From Amycolatopsis sp. WAC 01376 (lineage in GTDB: Bacteria > Actinomycetota > Actinomycetes > Mycobacteriales > Pseudonocardiaceae), in NCBI RefSeq assembly GCF_003947415.1, contig NZ_QHKL01000001.1, forward strand, positions 558,001 through 622,000: a stretch of DNA of 64,000 bases, given 5' to 3'. The notes under the pieces are model-generated. The model was not told where the DNA came from, did no database searches, and saw nothing but the letters and a program-made list of their open reading frames with translations. Position numbers and translations under genes: made by a program. How positions within the stretch are numbered: the stretch's first letter is position 1; every line of letters begins with the position of its first letter. Shown one piece after another: positions 10,272-17,793 of this stretch.

Positions 10272-10320
10272 GCCCCTATCTTGACTTATCCGTGGCGGCC
10301 GGAGCGGTTATCGTCGCCAC

Positions 10321-10761
10321 ATGGGCAAGACGTACTCCTTCGAGATCAACCGGACGAGCAGCGCCTCGCCCGCTTCCCTGTTCGCGCTGGAGGCCGACGG
10401 TTCCCGGTGGTCGGAATGGGCGAAGCCGGTGGTGTTCCACTCGCGCTGGGCGCGGGAACCGGATGCGGACGGGGTGGGCGCCGTCCGGGCCGTCGGCCTG
10501 TGGCCGGTGTATCTCCACGAAGAGACTCTTGAGTACGAACAGGACCGAAAGCACGTCTACGGCTTCGCGGGCCTCGCGCCGCTGAAGGACTACCGCGCCG
10601 AGGTCTCGTTCACGCCGAACGCTTCCGGCGGCACGGATCTGCGGTGGACGGGACGATTCACCGAACCGCTGCCCGGCACCGGCGCCGCCGTCCGCACCGC
10701 TCTGCGCACGGTGATCTCGATCCTGGCCACCCGCCTGGTGAAACACGCCGAACGCGCCTGA
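10321..10761 (+). CDS. SRPBCC-family protein (START-like fold)
   Basis: 146 residues. The N-terminal beta strand with ASPASLFALEADGSRWSEW, the central beta sheet and the C-terminal helix (TALRTVISILATRLVKHAE) are typical of polyketide cyclase/dehydrase SRPBCC proteins, which bind hydrophobic ligands. A TATCGT box (10309-10314) lies 6 nt before ATG 10321, so the mRNA is probably leaderless. The upstream neighbour is a divergent efflux-type transporter. No substrate can be assigned. Confidence 0.78.
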   Translation: MGKTYSFEINRTSSASPASLFALEADGSRWSEWAKPVVFHSRWAREPDADGVGAVRAVGLWPVYLHEETLEYEQDRKHVYGFAGLAPLKDYRAEVSFTPNASGGTDLRWTGRFTEPLPGTGAAVRTALRTVISILATRLVKHAERA

Positions 10762-10844
10762 CCCCACCCCCCGCCCTTCCCAAGGGGGGCGACCCCGAGT
10801 CCAGTCTACCGGCGATGGGCGCTGGGAAGGGCTGGTCGGCGGAG

Positions 10845-10874
10845 TTGTCCACAGGTGGCGATGGTTGTGGACAA
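10845..10874. promoter_or_regulatory. two facing DnaA-box-like 9-mers
   Basis: TTGTCCACA at 10845-10853 and its reverse complement TGTGGACAA at 10866-10874, 12 bp apart. TTGTCCACA is the preferred Streptomyces DnaA box. No other origin features (clusters of boxes, dnaA/dnaN genes) are nearby, so this is not oriC; an outlying DnaA site is possible. Confidence 0.5.
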
Positions 10875-10988
10875 GTCCTGTGGGGAACTGAAGGACGCCA
10901 TAGCCGCATCGGACGCGGCGAAGGGAGCTTTCGCCCCTTGGGTCTACGGTGGCGAGCCCAACGCCCGGGGTGGCGGGCGGCGCGAAGG

Positions 10989-11034
10989 CGTAACTCACGT
11001 GTTTGGAGACGTAACTCGCGTTGATCACGCGAGT
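10989..11034. repeat. TAACTCGCG-type inverted repeat
   Basis: CGTAACTCACGTG (10989-11001) is followed by CGTAACTCGCG and the inverted ACTCGCG/CGCGAGT pair (11014-11020 and 11028-11034). The same CGTAACTCGCGTG and CACGCGAGTTACG words recur at 52517-52586, so this is a dispersed family. Confidence 0.65.
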
Positions 11035-11115
11035 GCGGTGCCGCGTCACCCCAGGGTCACCTTCCCCTCAATAACCGTCCTTATCACTCACGAGGTCCAG
11101 CACCAGGGATGTCAC

Positions 11116-11299
11116 GTGACTGAACGGACGACACGCGTGATCCGGCGGACGACACACGTGACTGGACGAACGACACGCGTGATCCGGCGGACGACACACG
11201 TGACTGGACGAACGACACGCGTGATCCGGCGGACGACACGACCGCGGCCGAGGGTTCCGCAGCGAGTCGTCCGCCTGATCACGTGTGTCGTCCGTTCAG
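11116..11299. repeat. 42-bp tandem repeat (three units) plus one inverted unit
   Basis: Units start at 11116, 11158 and 11200, each beginning GTGACTG and containing ACGACACGCGTGATCCGGCG; the third is cut short near 11240. An inverted unit lies at 11267-11299. Each direct unit can therefore fold with the inverted one into a long hairpin. The region is between convergent genes. No repeat-associated genes are nearby, and the direct adjacency of the units excludes a CRISPR array. Confidence 0.8.
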
Positions 11300-11371
11300 G
11301 CACGCGAAAGCGCCATCCGTGCACCTGCAAGACACGGTTGGCCTAACCGTCCTTACCCACTTACGACATCT

Positions 11372-13999
11372 CTAGCCCGCGCCAAGGCAAAGGAAGGGCC
11401 GCCGCAGCGGGTCGGCGGCGGTCGCTTCGGCGAGTGCCAGGGCGGGCGCGGTCCCCGAGGCCAGCCGACGGTGCAGATCCGCCATCGCTTCGGCGGCGGC
11501 CTTGTCCCCGACCCGCGCGATCGCGCCGATGACCGTCCGCGATCCGCTGGCGAGCAGCGTCCCGGCGAAACCGAGCGCCTCCTCGCCGGGCCGGATGTGA
11601 CTCATCGCGAGTTCGCACGCGGCCAGCACCACCCGTTCCGGCGGCTTCGCGAGCCGCGCGGTTTCGTGCGCGTACAACGGGCCGTCGACGAGTTCCAGCC
11701 GCGAGAACAGCGCGTTCGCCGGTTCGTGCGCGCCGTGCGCGACCAGGTGTGCCATCCCGGAACCGTCCAAAGCGGACAGTACGGCTTCGCTGGTCGCGTC
11801 CTTACCGTCGACGAGCCTGGCGTGCGGGTACACCGTCCGCAGGTTCCGCACCTCACCGACCGAACCCGGCACACCGGGCCCGCCGGCGAGCAGGACCGGG
11901 CCGGAGTTCCGCCGTCCCGACGCGCTCACCCATGCGGTCGCGGACGGCGCGATCGACACCGGATGTCCGTGCAGTGACGGCAAAGCACCCCACGGCAACG
12001 CGTACAGCGAGCCGATCGGCACGATGATCAGCTCGCGGTTCTGCAGCGTTTTCGCCAGCGACGCCGAGATCAGTGTGTCCAGTTTGTCCGCCCGGCGCCG
12101 CGCGGAACCGGTGACGACCTCGACGAGCGGCGCGGGCAGGTTGTCCGGGGCCAGCGCGTCGAGGTCCGCGTGCAACTGCCGCGCGGTCTCGACGATCTCC
12201 GCGAGCGGCCCCAGCTTCAGCAGCCGGAACCGGCCGTGGTCGACGACCACCGCGTACAAGGTGTCGCGATACCCCATGAGGCTGACCAGCACGCGATCGC
12301 CGAGCCGCTCCACCACCTCTTCGGGTGTCGACACCGGCCGCGGACGACCCCATTGGCTGGTGTACCACCCGAGCCGGGTCGCCTCCTGCTGCAACCGGTC
12401 GTAGCGTTCCTCGAGCTTCCCGACCGGTTCGCCGGACAACCGCCGCGCCTGGATCGTCCCCTGCACGTGCCGCATTTCGTTGATGTGCCGGGCGAGCGCC
12501 GGATCTTCGATGACCGGGAGCGGTTCGTAGCGGTACACCTGCGCGCGCGTGCGTTCCAGCCACGCGAACAGGCTCTTCGCCCCGGCGCCGCTACGCCTCG
12601 CCTTCTTGAGCACCAGTGTGAGCGCGAGTTTGCCCAGTTCTTCGCCGTGCGCCGCCGTCCCGCAGACGAGGTCGAGCCCGCCCATGCGGTCGCGGATCTG
12701 CCCGAGTTCCGCCAACCCTGCGCGCGCCTGCGCGAGCGCCGAACGCGGCCGATGCGACGCCACCGCGAGTTCGGCCCGGCACAACCGCAGCTGCATCCGG
12801 TGGTCGATCGGCGTCGTCTGCCGCGGTTTCGGTACCTGCGCCAGGAGTTCCTGCGCGGCGACCGTCTCTTCGCGACGGATCAGCAACCGCACCGCGAACA
12901 TCCTGGCCGCGCCCGCTTCGTCGCGCAGACCGAGTCCGGCCAGCCGGATTGCGAGATCGGCCAGCCGCCCCGGCAGTTTCGCGGACGGCTTCTTCTCCCG
13001 GTCCGCCAGCACCTTCACCGCGTCCGCGCGGAGCCGGGTCAACGCGGCGATCTCCGCCCAGCGGCCCTTGCCACGCCGCAGGAAACTCCGCCGTGCCGAC
13101 GCCGCGAGCTTCTTCGCCAGCGGGTAGTCGCGTTCCAGGATGGCGGCACCGGCCCTGGCGACCTCCGCCTCCGCGACGAGGTGCACCGCGCCGTTGTGCC
13201 GCAGTTCCGGGATGGCGTCGTCGAGATGCCGCGCGGCCTCTTCGGCGAGGCCCGCGGTCAGCAGCGCCTTCGCCTGGTCGAGCCGGACGAGCGGCAGCGA
13301 GCCGGGGCCGTCGGTCACGAAGATCGCGGCCGCCTGCTCGTAGTGCCGGAGCGCTTCCGGGATGTCCCCGAGCAGCTGCGCGTGATCACCGAGGTTGTGC
13401 CGGATCTTCCCTTCCAGCAACCGATGGCCGTGCTCGACAGCGAGGTCCGACGCCTCGACGAGGTCGCGGTACGCCGCGTCCGGGTTGCTCATTTCCAGAT
13501 GCAGCCACGCGCGGTTCACCAGTGACCGGGTGAGCACCGCGCTGTACTTGCCCGCCTCGGCGGCGAGCCCGGGGAGGAAGGCGTTGTTGAGCGCGAGCGA
13601 CTCCTCCAGCCGTCCGGCTCGCATCAGGACGACGGCACGCTGGAGCCCGACGACGAAGCGCAGCTCGTGGCGGACATCGCCACCCGGCAGCAGGAGCCGG
13701 ATGCGTTCCGCCTCGTCCAGCCGGGCGAAACCGTCCTCTTGGGACACGAACTCCGCCTCGGCCGCCGCCAGGCTGATCAGGATCCGGACCCGGATCTCCA
13801 GCCGGGCGACCAGATCCGCGTCCACCGGACCGAGAAGTGCGAGCGCGCGCCGAAGCAGCCGTATCGGCCTGCTGAGCCCGTGATCCGAGGCGGCGGCCCT
13901 CGCCCGGCGATGGAGTTCGGCCGCTTCCTCGGCTACGGGATCGACGACAGGAGGAGACGGCGCGGGCACACGCACTATGGGAGCACACCCACGCCGCAT
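11372..13999 (-). CDS. TPR-CHAT protein (caspase-like protease with helical repeats)
   Basis: 875 residues. Residues about 20-480 are helical TPR-like repeats (ALRHYEQAAAIF, ARHLDDAIPEL and similar); residues about 560-875 form a CHAT domain, the caspase-HetF fold. The catalytic dyad is visible: His755 in HLVAHGAH and Cys795 in LAACELAMS, followed by the ALGFAGTLLASGSRTVIG block. CHAT proteases are often activated by the helical part sensing a signal. It lies 18 bp after a small beta-sandwich gene that is coupled to an ECF sigma gene, so all three are one operon. The likely role is signal-dependent cleavage of a partner; the nearest candidate is the middle protein (inference). Confidence 0.87.
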   Translation of the reverse strand: MRRGCAPIVRVPAPSPPVVDPVAEEAAELHRRARAAASDHGLSRPIRLLRRALALLGPVDADLVARLEIRVRILISLAAAEAEFVSQEDGFARLDEAERIRLLLPGGDVRHELRFVVGLQRAVVLMRAGRLEESLALNNAFLPGLAAEAGKYSAVLTRSLVNRAWLHLEMSNPDAAYRDLVEASDLAVEHGHRLLEGKIRHNLGDHAQLLGDIPEALRHYEQAAAIFVTDGPGSLPLVRLDQAKALLTAGLAEEAARHLDDAIPELRHNGAVHLVAEAEVARAGAAILERDYPLAKKLAASARRSFLRRGKGRWAEIAALTRLRADAVKVLADREKKPSAKLPGRLADLAIRLAGLGLRDEAGAARMFAVRLLIRREETVAAQELLAQVPKPRQTTPIDHRMQLRLCRAELAVASHRPRSALAQARAGLAELGQIRDRMGGLDLVCGTAAHGEELGKLALTLVLKKARRSGAGAKSLFAWLERTRAQVYRYEPLPVIEDPALARHINEMRHVQGTIQARRLSGEPVGKLEERYDRLQQEATRLGWYTSQWGRPRPVSTPEEVVERLGDRVLVSLMGYRDTLYAVVVDHGRFRLLKLGPLAEIVETARQLHADLDALAPDNLPAPLVEVVTGSARRRADKLDTLISASLAKTLQNRELIIVPIGSLYALPWGALPSLHGHPVSIAPSATAWVSASGRRNSGPVLLAGGPGVPGSVGEVRNLRTVYPHARLVDGKDATSEAVLSALDGSGMAHLVAHGAHEPANALFSRLELVDGPLYAHETARLAKPPERVVLAACELAMSHIRPGEEALGFAGTLLASGSRTVIGAIARVGDKAAAEAMADLHRRLASGTAPALALAEATAADPLRRPFLCLGAG

Positions 14000-14017
14000 A
14001 ACGGAACAGCCGTCCGG

Positions 14018-14497
14018 TTAGAGCACCACTGTGGGGGTCACGACGGTCCTGCGACAGGTCACGTCACCGAGGTGGATCACGATCTGGGTGGTGCCCTGGG
14101 GGACGTTGTCCAGCACGAATCGGCCTCCCTCGTCGGCGGTGGTGGAACTCGTGCCGTGCTCGGCCACGCGAACCTCCACTCCGTACTCGCCGGCGGGCAC
14201 GAGCCAGCCGTCGATCCGGTGTTTCTTGCCGATCTTGGTGAGGTTGATCATCACGGTCAGGTCGCTGACGGTGAAGGTGATCGTGCCGGTGTCGCTGCCA
14301 CGGACGCCTGCCGTGGCGTCCATCCGTTCCCAGCGGGCGACCTCGACGTCGAGGTTTTCGAGCGCGAGCGCGAACTGAACCCGCTGCACCAGATCTCCCG
14401 GCGGCGGGTCCAATTCGTCCATGAAGCGCCCGATATCGGCGAGCAGGTCCTCATCGCCCGGGGAGGTCATCTCCCCCGGCGTCCCGAGGTCGTTCAT
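14018..14497 (-). CDS. small protein with predicted beta-sandwich, between sigma factor and CHAT protease
   Basis: 159 residues. The N-terminal 50 residues are acidic and helical (DEDLLADIGRFMDELDPPP). The remainder is beta-rich and reads like a carboxypeptidase-regulatory/transthyretin-like sandwich (GWLVPAGEYGVEVRV, DEGGRFVLDNVPQGTTQIVIH). The start ATG 14497 overlaps the sigma stop as ATGA, with AAGGGGGAAG upstream, so translation is coupled. It has no zinc motif or membrane segment, unlike usual anti-sigma factors. Position suggests it either holds the sigma factor or is a substrate of the CHAT protease; neither is shown. Start at 14545 was rejected for lack of a ribosome site. Confidence 0.75.
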   Translation of the reverse strand: MNDLGTPGEMTSPGDEDLLADIGRFMDELDPPPGDLVQRVQFALALENLDVEVARWERMDATAGVRGSDTGTITFTVSDLTVMINLTKIGKKHRIDGWLVPAGEYGVEVRVAEHGTSSTTADEGGRFVLDNVPQGTTQIVIHLGDVTCRRTVVTPTVVL

Positions 14498-15099
14498 CGG
14501 CTTCCCCCTTCGTGGGCCAGCAGGTCGCGCATCGATTCGAGGCAACGGCCCCTGGTCGGGCCGACACTTCCGCGCGGCATACGGAGTGCTTCGGCGACCA
14601 GTTGGTATTCGGCCCGCCCGGCGAGCACGGTCAGCCGAAGGAGCTGCTGACAGCGGTGCGGCAGGCGGAGGAAGGCGCGCCAGACCCGGCGATCCCGGTC
14701 GGCGCGGACGGCTTCCTCCTCGGGAGCCGGATGGGTGCTCTCCATGCTTTCGGCCAGCTCGTCGGTCAGCGGGACGGGCTGGGCGCGGCGGCCGAAAGGA
14801 TGCTGTGCTTCACGTCTGGTGGTGGTGATCAACCAGGCGGCGAGCGCCTTGGGGTCACGAAGTTTGTCGAGCTGACTGAAGAGGGCGAGCCACACCGTCT
14901 GGACCACGTCCTCGGCGGTCAGGCGATCGAGCCCGTTCGCACGCGCGACATGCCACACGAGCGGGGTCAGCTCGTGCACAAGTCTGTCCATCGCCTGGCG
15001 GTCACCGGCGCGGGCCGCACGCATACAGGCGGCATGCAGGTCGGCACCGGTCAGTCCTTCCCATGGCGGGTCTACCTCGGTCGTTTGCACGTCGGTCAC
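14494..15099 (-). CDS. ECF-type RNA polymerase sigma factor
   Basis: About 201 residues from GTG 15099. Region 2 spans roughly residues 20-95, with LTAEDVVQTVWLALF and WLITTTRREA. Region 4 has LRLPHRCQQLLRLTVLAGRAEYQLVAEALRM, though the usual second half of the helix-turn-helix is unusual (RGSVGPTRGRCL, the typical pattern of this actinobacterial class). The frame stays open far upstream (to 15414), but the upstream residues are low-complexity and no sigma region starts earlier, so I place the start at GTG 15099; GTG 15090 is an alternative. First gene of the sigma, small-protein, CHAT operon. Confidence 0.82.
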   Translation of the reverse strand: MTDVQTTEVDPPWEGLTGADLHAACMRAARAGDRQAMDRLVHELTPLVWHVARANGLDRLTAEDVVQTVWLALFSQLDKLRDPKALAAWLITTTRREAQHPFGRRAQPVPLTDELAESMESTHPAPEEEAVRADRDRRVWRAFLRLPHRCQQLLRLTVLAGRAEYQLVAEALRMPRGSVGPTRGRCLESMRDLLAHEGGSR

Positions 15100-15428
15100 C
15101 GTATCTGCCCCACTTCGGACGTGTCTTCGTGTCGGCGCTGGCAGTATCGCGGGCCTTTCGGGGAAAAGGAGCGTGCAAGAGGCTCTGGGATACATCAAGT
15201 CACTAACTTTTTTGTCGGGTTTCCGGTCGTCCCCCTCGAGGTGGGCGAGGACAAAGGCACCGGCCGGCGCGAGTAGGTGTGGACTGCGCACCGGCCGGCC
15301 CTTTTTCCCTCCCCCCGGGCCCGCTCCCCAACGGGCCCGCGTCCGGGCGTCCCCCTCCCCCGAAGGAGCACCCGGAGGTGATGCCCGGAGGCCCCCTCGG
15401 CCTCCGGACATCACCTGTCTGTGTTAAT
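15100..15428. other. 329-bp intergenic region upstream of the sigma operon
   Basis: It contains the promoter region of the sigma gene, a GC-rich stem of the type GGCCGGCGC/GCG..CCGGCC followed by a T-run on the plus strand (about 15262-15307, no plus-strand gene upstream), C-rich sequence, and the hairpin at 15376-15416. No coding sequence is supported. Confidence 0.6.
15376..15416 (-). terminator. 18-bp hairpin downstream of the small Pro-rich gene
   Basis: Arms 15376-15393 and 15399-15416 pair with one mismatch (AGGTGATG, CCGGAGGCC and complements) around a 5-nt loop. It sits 12 bp after the stop of the minus-strand gene at 15429-15596. No T-run follows. Confidence 0.65.
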
Positions 15429-15596
15429 TCAGTTCACCGGCGGTTTGGTGCCGTGCGGGTCCCAGTTGCCGTCCGGGCTCGTACCGGGACGGGGCGGGAC
15501 CGGCGCCGTGATCGGGCCCGGCTTCGGGGTCTCTTCGAGGTCTTCGGTGGCCGTGGCCTCGTCGTCGACGGGCGCGGTGTTGGTCTCGGTCGTCAT
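15429..15596 (-). CDS. 55-residue acidic, proline-rich small protein
   Basis: The N-terminal half is acidic and Thr/Glu-rich and the C-terminal half is Pro-rich, ending DGNWDPHGTKPPVN. GAGGG lies 7 nt before ATG 15596, and a strong hairpin follows the stop, so it looks like a real single gene. It has no signal peptide or membrane segment. The composition recalls small Pro-rich actinobacterial proteins sometimes annotated as sigma-like proteins, but I cannot assign a family. A peptide precursor is conceivable, but no modification genes are adjacent. Confidence 0.55.
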   Translation of the reverse strand: MTTETNTAPVDDEATATEDLEETPKPGPITAPVPPRPGTSPDGNWDPHGTKPPVN

Positions 15597-15721
15597 CGGG
15601 TGTCCCTCATTTCCTCGACTGCTCCATAGGACGCAACGAGGCTGCCACCAGATACACGCAGAGCCAGCTTTTTCGCGGAAATTTCTCGTTCTGTGGCAGG
15701 AGAGTGACCTGATCAGCGGTT

Positions 15722-16438
15722 TTACCGGTGAAATGTGCCGCTGAGTAGCCGGTGGCTCACGTCCGCGAGTTGCCCGGCCCAGCGCCGGTACCCCTCCGGA
15801 CCGGGGTGGAAGCGGTCCTCGGCGAAGGTCGCCGGGTCCAGCATCGCGGCGGGCATCGGGACGTGGACGACGCCGGGCAGCGACGTCAGCCGCGCGGCCG
15901 CGGCGTCGAGGGCGGCCGACCGCGCGCCGAGGACGTCCCGCAGCGGACGCGGCAGCGCGGGGAACCGGCCCATCGGCGGCACGCCTGCCAGCACCACCGG
16001 GACCGGCCCGGCGCGGCGCCGCAGGGCGACGACGAGGTCGAGCAGGTCGCGCCGGTAGCGCGCGGCCGAATGCAGTTCGATCGTGTCGTTGACGCCCAGC
16101 GCGATCACCACGAGGTCGGCGGGTTCGAGCAGCGGCAGCAGCTCCTCGCGCGCCACCCGGGCGTTGGCCCCGGTCTTGCCGAGTGCCTGCCAGGCGACCG
16201 CGCGGCCGTCCCGCGCGAGTTCGTCCGCGAGCCGTCCGGTCAGTCCCTCGGCGTGCGTCGCCGCGCCGACGCCATCCACAGTGGACTCGCCGAGCACGGC
16301 GAGCCGCACCGGACGGCCGTCGCCCGGCACGAGGCCGGTGACCGGGCCCGCGGCGCCGGGCAGCCTCGGCGTCGTACGGCGCACCCGGACGGCTTGCGCG
16401 AGCAGGATCGGGGCGAGCACCACCGCACGGCTGATCAC
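15722..16438 (-). CDS. SGNH/GDSL hydrolase (lipase/esterase type)
   Basis: 238 residues beginning with a short hydrophobic segment that may be a membrane anchor. It carries the SGNH blocks: LGESTVDG (catalytic Ser), an oxyanion Gly (KTGANAR), GVND (Asn) and DRFHPGPEGY (Asp and His). The family hydrolyses lipid or sugar esters. GTG 16438 starts the frame. It follows the NAD(P)-binding gene by 20 bp on the same strand, so the TetR-controlled operon may include it. Confidence 0.85.
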   Translation of the reverse strand: MISRAVVLAPILLAQAVRVRRTTPRLPGAAGPVTGLVPGDGRPVRLAVLGESTVDGVGAATHAEGLTGRLADELARDGRAVAWQALGKTGANARVAREELLPLLEPADLVVIALGVNDTIELHSAARYRRDLLDLVVALRRRAGPVPVVLAGVPPMGRFPALPRPLRDVLGARSAALDAAAARLTSLPGVVHVPMPAAMLDPATFAEDRFHPGPEGYRRWAGQLADVSHRLLSGTFHR

Positions 16439-16458
16439 CCCGCGACTCTACTTCCGCC

Positions 16459-17091
16459 TCAGCCGTGGGCGATCGAGACGGTCTGTCGGACGAGCGAGTC
16501 GTCCGCGGCCGCGCGGAGCAGGTAATCGGCGACGTCGGCGCGGTTGATGCTGTAGCTGCCACGGACGTTGCCGTCGGTGCGCGCGGCGATGGCGCCGGTG
16601 TGCGGCCCGTTCAGCAGCCGCGGCGGGCGCACGATCGTCCAATCGAGGTCGCTCGCGCGCACGATCCGTTCGGCGGCGATCATGTCCGCGAAGGCATGCC
16701 GGAGGACCCTGCCCAGGATCGGCTTGACGACGTTCCTGGTGAAGAAGGTGTCGCCGTCGACGAACGGACCGCTGGCACTCACCAGGAGCAGCCGCCGGGT
16801 CCCCGCCGATCCGAGCGCGGCGACGGCGGCGTGCGCTCCGTCGGTGACGACGGTCGTCGGGGTCCGGTCACGGGCGCCGAGCGCCGAGATCACCACGTCA
16901 CGTCCGGACACCGCCTCGGTCAACGCGCCGTGCTCGGACAGTCCGGCGACGACGACCTCCAGCAGTTCACCCTCGACGTCGAGCCGGGACGGGTCGCGGA
17001 CGACGGCCGTGACGTGGTGCCCGGCGGCCAGCGCCTGCTTGACGATTTCCGAACCGACCCCGCCCGTGGCACCGAGAACAGTGAGCTTCAT
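16459..17091 (-). CDS. NAD(P)H-binding atypical SDR protein
   Basis: 210 residues starting MKLTVLGATGGVGSEIV, the GxxGxxG Rossmann motif of NmrA/atypical short-chain dehydrogenases. LDWTIVRPPRL near residue 150 is typical of NAD(P)H-binding family 13 proteins, often called flavin reductase BLVRB-like. AAAGGCG precedes ATG 17091, which I chose over 17127. It is divergent from a TetR gene with a perfect 13-bp-arm operator between, so it is very probably repressed by that TetR protein. The substrate is unknown. Confidence 0.83.
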   Translation of the reverse strand: MKLTVLGATGGVGSEIVKQALAAGHHVTAVVRDPSRLDVEGELLEVVVAGLSEHGALTEAVSGRDVVISALGARDRTPTTVVTDGAHAAVAALGSAGTRRLLLVSASGPFVDGDTFFTRNVVKPILGRVLRHAFADMIAAERIVRASDLDWTIVRPPRLLNGPHTGAIAARTDGNVRGSYSINRADVADYLLRAAADDSLVRQTVSIAHG

Positions 17092-17111
17092 GGTCACGCC
17101 TTTCTGGGTTA

Positions 17112-17143
17112 GTGAACACTCACCCACTATGGTGAGTGTTCAC
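17112..17143. promoter_or_regulatory. perfect TetR-type operator, 13-bp arms
   Basis: GTGAACACTCACC (17112-17124) and GGTGAGTGTTCAC (17131-17143) flank a 6-bp spacer. It lies 20 bp before the NAD(P)-binding gene start and 45 bp before the TetR start, so one site can control both divergent genes. Confidence 0.8.
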
Positions 17144-17187
17144 CCACCACTTGTCGAGCGAACGCTGAGAAGCCCTCAGGAGCGAAT

Positions 17188-17793
17188 ATGGGAAGCCGCG
17201 AGGAGATCGTCGCCGCGGCGGCGAAGGTGATGCGCGAGCAGGGCTACGCGCACGCCACGACCAAGGCCATCGCGCGGGCGGCGGGTTACTCGGAAGCGTT
17301 GCTGTACAAGCATTTCAAGGACAAGACCGAGATCTTCATGAGCGTGCTCACCGAGCGGCTTCCCGGGCTCGGGACGACCTTGGACGAGTTGATGAAGACC
17401 GCGGCTGACACCCCGCTCGCGGCGAACCTCGCCCGGCTGGCGCGGATCACGCTGTCGTTCTATCTGGAGAGCTTCCCGATCGCGGTGTCGCTGTTCTCCT
17501 CGCGGGAGCTGCTGGCGACCCATCGGGAACGGGTCATGAGCAGGGACGGCGGGCCGGACGTGCCGCTCGGACGCGTCATCGAGTACCTGGGCGAAGAGGC
17601 CCGGCTCGGCAGGATCCGCGAGGACGCGGATCTGGAGGCGTCGGCGTCCCTGCTGCTCGGCGCCTGTTTCCAGTACGCGTTCCTGTCGTCCTTCGAGGAC
17701 CGTGAGCCTCCCGCGGAGGAGCTGGACCGGTGGGCGGAGAGGCTGGCGGGCACGCTGGTGGTCGCGTTGGTCGTGAGTGGCGATTCGGGTTAG
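17188..17793 (+). CDS. TetR/AcrR-family regulator
   Basis: 201 residues. The N-terminal helix-turn-helix has GYAHATTKAIARAAGYSEALLYKHFKDK (split here as the usual TetR pattern); the rest is the helical ligand domain. AGGAG precedes ATG 17188. It is divergent from the NAD(P)-binding gene and next to a perfect operator. Oddly, the last seven codons (VVSGDSG) and the stop are provided by a 22-bp sequence (17772-17793) that recurs as one arm of the palindrome at 17985-18026, so a dispersed repeat appears to have replaced or formed the gene's 3' end. Confidence 0.87.
   Translation: MGSREEIVAAAAKVMREQGYAHATTKAIARAAGYSEALLYKHFKDKTEIFMSVLTERLPGLGTTLDELMKTAADTPLAANLARLARITLSFYLESFPIAVSLFSSRELLATHRERVMSRDGGPDVPLGRVIEYLGEEARLGRIREDADLEASASLLLGACFQYAFLSSFEDREPPAEELDRWAERLAGTLVVALVVSGDSG

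Larger units (their letters stand above)
10762..11371. other. 610-bp gene-free stretch between convergent genes, rich in repeats
   Basis: No coding frame here has believable codon use. From left to right it holds a C/G-rich weak hairpin just after the SRPBCC stop, two inverted DnaA-box-like sequences (10845-10874), a palindromic TAACTCGCG repeat (10989-11034), and a 42-bp tandem repeat with an inverted copy (11116-11299). It separates the SRPBCC gene (+) from the CHAT protease gene (-), so the hairpins can end both transcripts. Confidence 0.7.

Noticed and set aside
8281-10532. Long open frames in other frames across the FUSC gene
   Set aside because: Low-complexity Arg/Ala/Gly translations; the FUSC frame has clear membrane helices and family blocks.
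10845-10874. Chromosomal origin
   Set aside because: Only two DnaA boxes, no box cluster and no dnaA/dnaN nearby.
11116-11299. CRISPR array
   Set aside because: The 42-bp units are directly adjacent without variable spacers and no cas gene is present.
11372-15099. Type III-E CRISPR Craspase locus
   Set aside because: No gRAMP/Cas7-11, Cas1/2 or repeats; only the protease-sigma logic is similar.
14512-15276. Plus-strand 254-codon frame over the sigma gene
   Set aside because: Antisense shadow; the minus frame has clear sigma regions 2 and 4.
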